Below are positions 21,666-24,183 of a stretch of 24,183 bases of DNA, one piece after another. Numbering within the stretch: position 1 is the first letter of the stretch; each line of letters begins with the position of its first letter. The stretch is from Actinomycetes bacterium. Its GTDB lineage: Bacteria > Actinomycetota > Actinomycetes > Actinomycetales > Microbacteriaceae. The stretch lies in NCBI GenBank assembly GCA_023428065.1, contig JAEYZI010000017.1, forward strand, positions 1 through 24,183. Direction: 5' to 3'. The notes beneath the pieces are model-generated. The model saw nothing but the letters and a program-made list of their open reading frames with translations. It had not been told where the DNA came from and made no database searches. Both the position numbers and the translations under genes were made by a program.

Positions 21666-22895
21666 GTGCTCCCCGTCCACCGGGTCGGCGAACTCGTGCT
21701 CCGGCTCGTCGGCCCGGACGGTACCCCGCTCGCCGACCGCGAGGTCGAGGTGGCGCAGACGCGGCACGCGTTCGGCTTCGGCTCCACGGGGTTCGAGCTC
21801 ATCCCGCACGCGAACGGCGAGACGGATGCCACGGAGCTCGCCGCGGACTGGCTCGGCGTCTTCGACACGGCGACGCTCCCGTTCTACCGCGGCGACTACG
21901 AGCCCGAGCCGGGCGTGACGCGGGCCGACCGCATCCGCACCGCCGCGCGCTGGTTCGCCGACCGCGGCGTGCGCCTCAAGGGGCACCCGCTCGTGTGGCA
22001 CACGGTGAAGGCGCCCTGGATGGATGCGCTGCCGCTCGACGAGGGCTGGCACTCGACGCTCGCGCGGGTGCGGCGCGAGGTGGGCGGCTTCCGCGGGCTC
22101 ATCGACGCGTGGGACGTCGTGAACGAGGCCGTCATCATGCCCGTGTTCGAGAACGAGCCCGACGGGGTGCCGAACGTGCTGTCGCGCATCGCGCGCGCGC
22201 GGGGCCGCATCCCGCTCATCCGCGAGGCGTTCGAGGCGGCGCGCGAGGCGAACCCGGGGGCGACCCTGCTCATCAACGACTTCGACCTGTCGAGTGCGTA
22301 CGAGTGCCTCATCGAGGGACTGCTCGAGAACGGCGTGCGCATCGACGCGATCGGGCTGCAGACGCACATGCACCAGGGCTACTGGGGCGAGGAGACGATG
22401 CTCGCGATGGTCGACCGCTTCGCGCGGTACGGCCTCCCGCTGCACCTGACCGAGAACACGCTCGTGTCGGGCGAGCTCATGCCGGCCGACATCATCGACC
22501 TCAACGATTACCGTCCGGAGTCGTGGCCCTCGACGCCCGAGGGCGAGGCGCGGCAGGCCGACGAGCTCGTGCGGCACTATCGCTCGCTCGTCGGGCACCC
22601 CGCCGTGCAGTCGATCACCTACTGGGGCATCACGGATGCGGGTGCCTGGCTCGGCGCGCCGGGCGGTCTGCTGCGCGCCGACGGCTCGCGGAAGCCCGCC
22701 TACGACGCGCTGCGCGAGCTCGTGCGCGGCGAGTGGTGGCTCCCTCCGACTCGGACCCGCACGGACGACGATGGGGTCGTCCGTGTGTCCGGCTTCCTCG
22801 GCGACTACCGCGTGACCGCGGGCGCGCGCACGGCTGAGTTCTCGATCGAGCGGACGGGCACGGATGCCCCCCTCGTCCCGCTACCGCTCGCCTGA
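21666..22895 (+). CDS. GH10 endo-1,4-beta-xylanase, intracellular
   Basis: The 409-residue enzyme is a GH10 barrel: RLKGHPLVWHT (103-113), the acid/base E154 in WDVVNEAV, QTHMH at 232-236 and the nucleophile E263 in HLTEN, then SITYWGITDAGAWLG. An N-terminal beta segment of about 35 residues (ELVLRLVGPDGTPL) precedes the barrel and a short beta stretch closes the C-terminus. No signal peptide is present, so it should cleave xylo-oligosaccharides inside the cell, unlike secreted xylanases. The start is GTG, directly after the TAG of the GH3 gene, with GGAGG about eight bases upstream. It is the last gene of the operon. Confidence 0.93.
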   Translation: MLPVHRVGELVLRLVGPDGTPLADREVEVAQTRHAFGFGSTGFELIPHANGETDATELAADWLGVFDTATLPFYRGDYEPEPGVTRADRIRTAARWFADRGVRLKGHPLVWHTVKAPWMDALPLDEGWHSTLARVRREVGGFRGLIDAWDVVNEAVIMPVFENEPDGVPNVLSRIARARGRIPLIREAFEAAREANPGATLLINDFDLSSAYECLIEGLLENGVRIDAIGLQTHMHQGYWGEETMLAMVDRFARYGLPLHLTENTLVSGELMPADIIDLNDYRPESWPSTPEGEARQADELVRHYRSLVGHPAVQSITYWGITDAGAWLGAPGGLLRADGSRKPAYDALRELVRGEWWLPPTRTRTDDDGVVRVSGFLGDYRVTAGARTAEFSIERTGTDAPLVPLPLA

Positions 22896-22931
22896 GGCCG
22901 CACCGAGCAATCAGCCACTTCACGTTGCGCC

Positions 22932-22955
22932 TACGCTGCATATCAGGTCACCTGA
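22932..22955 (+). promoter_or_regulatory. Operator TCAGGT-C-ACCTGA with upstream TACGCT -10 box
   Basis: A perfect 13-bp odd palindrome (22943-22955) lies just after a TANNNT-type hexamer TACGCT (22932-22937) and before AGGAG (22958-22962) of the kinase gene. Position at the expected transcription start fits a repressor site; the AGGT-N-ACCT core resembles GntR-type sites. The -35 box is weak. Confidence 0.55.
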
Positions 22956-22968
22956 ATAGGAGCGATGG

Positions 22969-24024
22969 ATGCGGACAGTGTCGTACCGCGACGACGGAGT
23001 CGTTGCTCGAGATGAGCGGGACGACGCCCCGCCCCCGGAGCTCGGGCACCTCAGCCGCGAGGAGGGCGCCGAAGGGGGGCGCAGAGCGGGTATCGTGACG
23101 ATCGGCGAGACGATGGCGGTCTTCCGCGCCACGAGCCCGGGGCACGCGGCGCACGTCGACGGATTCCGCCTCGGCATAGGTGGCGCGGAGACGAACGTGG
23201 CGATCGGCCTCCGACGCCTCGGCACCCCGGCGACGTGGATCGGACGGGTCGGGGCCGACGAGCTCGGGCGGCTCGTCCAGCGCGAACTGCGGGCCGAGGG
23301 CGTCGACGTGCGCACGATCGTCGACCCCGCTGCACCGACCGGCGTCATGGTGAAGATCCGGCCAACCCCCGACACGACGCGGGTGAGCTACCACCGCGCG
23401 GCGAGCGCGGGTTCCCGCCTCGCTCCCGGCGACCTCGATCCCGAACTCATCGCGGCGGCGGGCGCCCTCCACGTGACGGGGATCACCCCCGCCCTGTCCG
23501 CGTCCGCGGCCGCGACCGTCGATGCCGCGATCGACGCCGCAGCCGCTGTGGGCGTGCCCGTGTCGTTCGACGTCAACCACCGGACGTCGCTCTGGCGGGC
23601 GGACGACGCCGCGGCGACCTACCGTCGCATCGCCGAGCGCTCGACGATCGTCTTCGCCGGGCTCGAGGAGGCGCAGATGATCGCGCCCGGAGAGTCACCC
23701 GCGGAGGTCGCGCGTGCCATCACCGCGTACGGTCCCTCCCAAGTGGTCATCAAGCTCGGGGCCGAGGGATGCCACGCGCGGATCGAGGGAGCCGCTTTCG
23801 ACGTCCCGGCGGTGCCCGTGACGGTTCGGGACACCGTCGGCGCGGGAGACGGCTTCGTCGCCGGCTACCTCGCGGCCCTGCTCGCCCGGGAGGACCCCGA
23901 GGCGCGGTTGTCGCTCGCGGTGCGCGTCGGCGCCTTCGCGTGCCTCGGCGAGGGGGACTGGGAGAGCCTTCCCTTCCGCGCGGACCTCGCCACGCTGGAA
24001 CAGGTCGATCCTGTCGAGCGCTGA
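22969..24024 (+). CDS. kdgK: PfkB-family sugar kinase, probable 2-keto-3-deoxygluconate kinase
   Basis: The protein carries both PfkB signatures: GGAETNVAIGLRRLG (71-85) and DTVGAGDGFVAGYL (288-301, catalytic base D294). TIGETMAVFRA, VMVKIRP, RVSYHRAASAGSRL and SFDVNHRTSLW are the pattern of 2-keto-3-deoxygluconate kinases, which phosphorylate KDG with ATP in hexuronate degradation. From ATG 22969, with AGGAG six bases upstream, the product is 351 residues and has an unusual acidic 42-residue extension; the GTG at 23095 is where the family normally starts. A role on glucuronic-acid side chains of xylan would fit the neighbours, but other hexuronates are possible. Confidence 0.88.
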   Translation: MRTVSYRDDGVVARDERDDAPPPELGHLSREEGAEGGRRAGIVTIGETMAVFRATSPGHAAHVDGFRLGIGGAETNVAIGLRRLGTPATWIGRVGADELGRLVQRELRAEGVDVRTIVDPAAPTGVMVKIRPTPDTTRVSYHRAASAGSRLAPGDLDPELIAAAGALHVTGITPALSASAAATVDAAIDAAAAVGVPVSFDVNHRTSLWRADDAAATYRRIAERSTIVFAGLEEAQMIAPGESPAEVARAITAYGPSQVVIKLGAEGCHARIEGAAFDVPAVPVTVRDTVGAGDGFVAGYLAALLAREDPEARLSLAVRVGAFACLGEGDWESLPFRADLATLEQVDPVER

Positions 24025-24059
24025 CGCGAGAGGAGCGGCGTTACCTACCCGTTCATCGC

Positions 24060-24183
24060 TCAGGCCACGAGAGGCGCCGTGCTCTCGCGCACGACGAGGT
24101 TCGTCGCGAGGTCCATGCGGGGCACCGACTCGAGCGGCGCCTCCCCCATCCGGATCACGAGACGCGTCGCCTCCTCCGCCATC
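24060..24183 (-). CDS. LacI-family transcriptional regulator, C-terminal end (partial)
   Basis: The minus strand reads an open frame from the window edge to TGA at 24060-24062, ending in RMDLATNLVVRESTAPLVA. The LVVRESTAP ending is the usual C-terminus of LacI/GalR regulators in actinobacteria. Only about 41 residues are inside the window, so ligand and operator cannot be judged. It converges on the KDG kinase-like gene and may control hexuronate or other sugar genes further right. Confidence 0.8.
   Translation of the reverse strand, partial: MAEEATRLVIRMGEAPLESVPRMDLATNLVVRESTAPLVA

Noticed and set aside
19308..22837. Long frames antisense to or out of phase with the GH3 and GH10 genes (about 643, 450 and 1058 codons)
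   Set aside because: Low-complexity Arg/Ala/Glu-rich translations with no family resemblance, while the GH3 and GH10 frames carry all catalytic motifs.
1..24183. CRISPR array, insertion sequence or prophage genes
   Set aside because: No regularly spaced direct repeats, transposase, integrase or phage structural proteins were seen on either strand.

Overview
The window is very GC-rich DNA, nearly every codon ending in G or C, with GTG and TTG starts, many 1-4 bp gene overlaps, few classical Shine-Dalgarno sites and several leaderless-looking promoters. Gene content (F420-type PPOX oxidoreductase, AbiEi/DUF559 fusion, ROK/GH1/GH51 cluster, MalFG-type sugar permeases without their own ATPase) and the frequent hexamer GGATGC point to an actinobacterium, most likely Microbacteriaceae. 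That placement is inferred from gene content and composition, not from a marker gene.

Left part (1-7.1 kb): tRNA-Ser(GGA), then minus-strand genes: an AbiEi/DUF559 nuclease-like protein, a PPOX-class oxidoreductase and two ABC-2 type exporter modules, each an ATPase plus permease pair with overlapping genes. The first pair (2458-3393) starts at a TGTTCTA-N7-TAGAACA palindrome. A small membrane protein reads divergently from the second pair.

Middle part (6.5-11.7 kb): a GNAT acetyltransferase follows a saccharopine-dehydrogenase-family oxidoreductase in one transcription unit. Divergent from these is a heme-oxygenase-like iron redox enzyme gene broken by a 1-base frameshift, coupled to a CDGSH iron-sulfur protein. 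A PAP2 phosphatase and a Bcr/CflA efflux pump lie on the minus strand.

Right part (11.7-22.9 kb): a divergent hemicellulose-oligosaccharide utilisation locus. Minus strand: ROK regulator, GH1 beta-glycosidase, GH51 alpha-L-arabinofuranosidase. Plus strand: lipoprotein sugar-binding protein, two permeases, GH3 beta-xylosidase-like enzyme and GH10 xylanase. None of the four glycosidases has a signal peptide, so the likely scheme is uptake of (arabino)xylo-oligosaccharides followed by cytoplasmic cleavage. The ATPase for the importer must be encoded elsewhere. The 171-bp divergent control region holds a TTGACC-N18-TATGAT promoter, two hairpins, a GTTATT direct repeat, a CCGCAATTGCGG palindrome and CGAAA/TTTCG palindromes.

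Right end (22.9-24.2 kb): a PfkB-family 2-keto-3-deoxygluconate kinase-like gene behind a TCAGGT-C-ACCTGA palindrome, and the 3' end of a LacI-family regulator, possibly the start of a hexuronate locus. There is no CRISPR array, insertion sequence or prophage. No gene-free stretch exceeds 300 bases; the longest is the 171-bp divergent control region.
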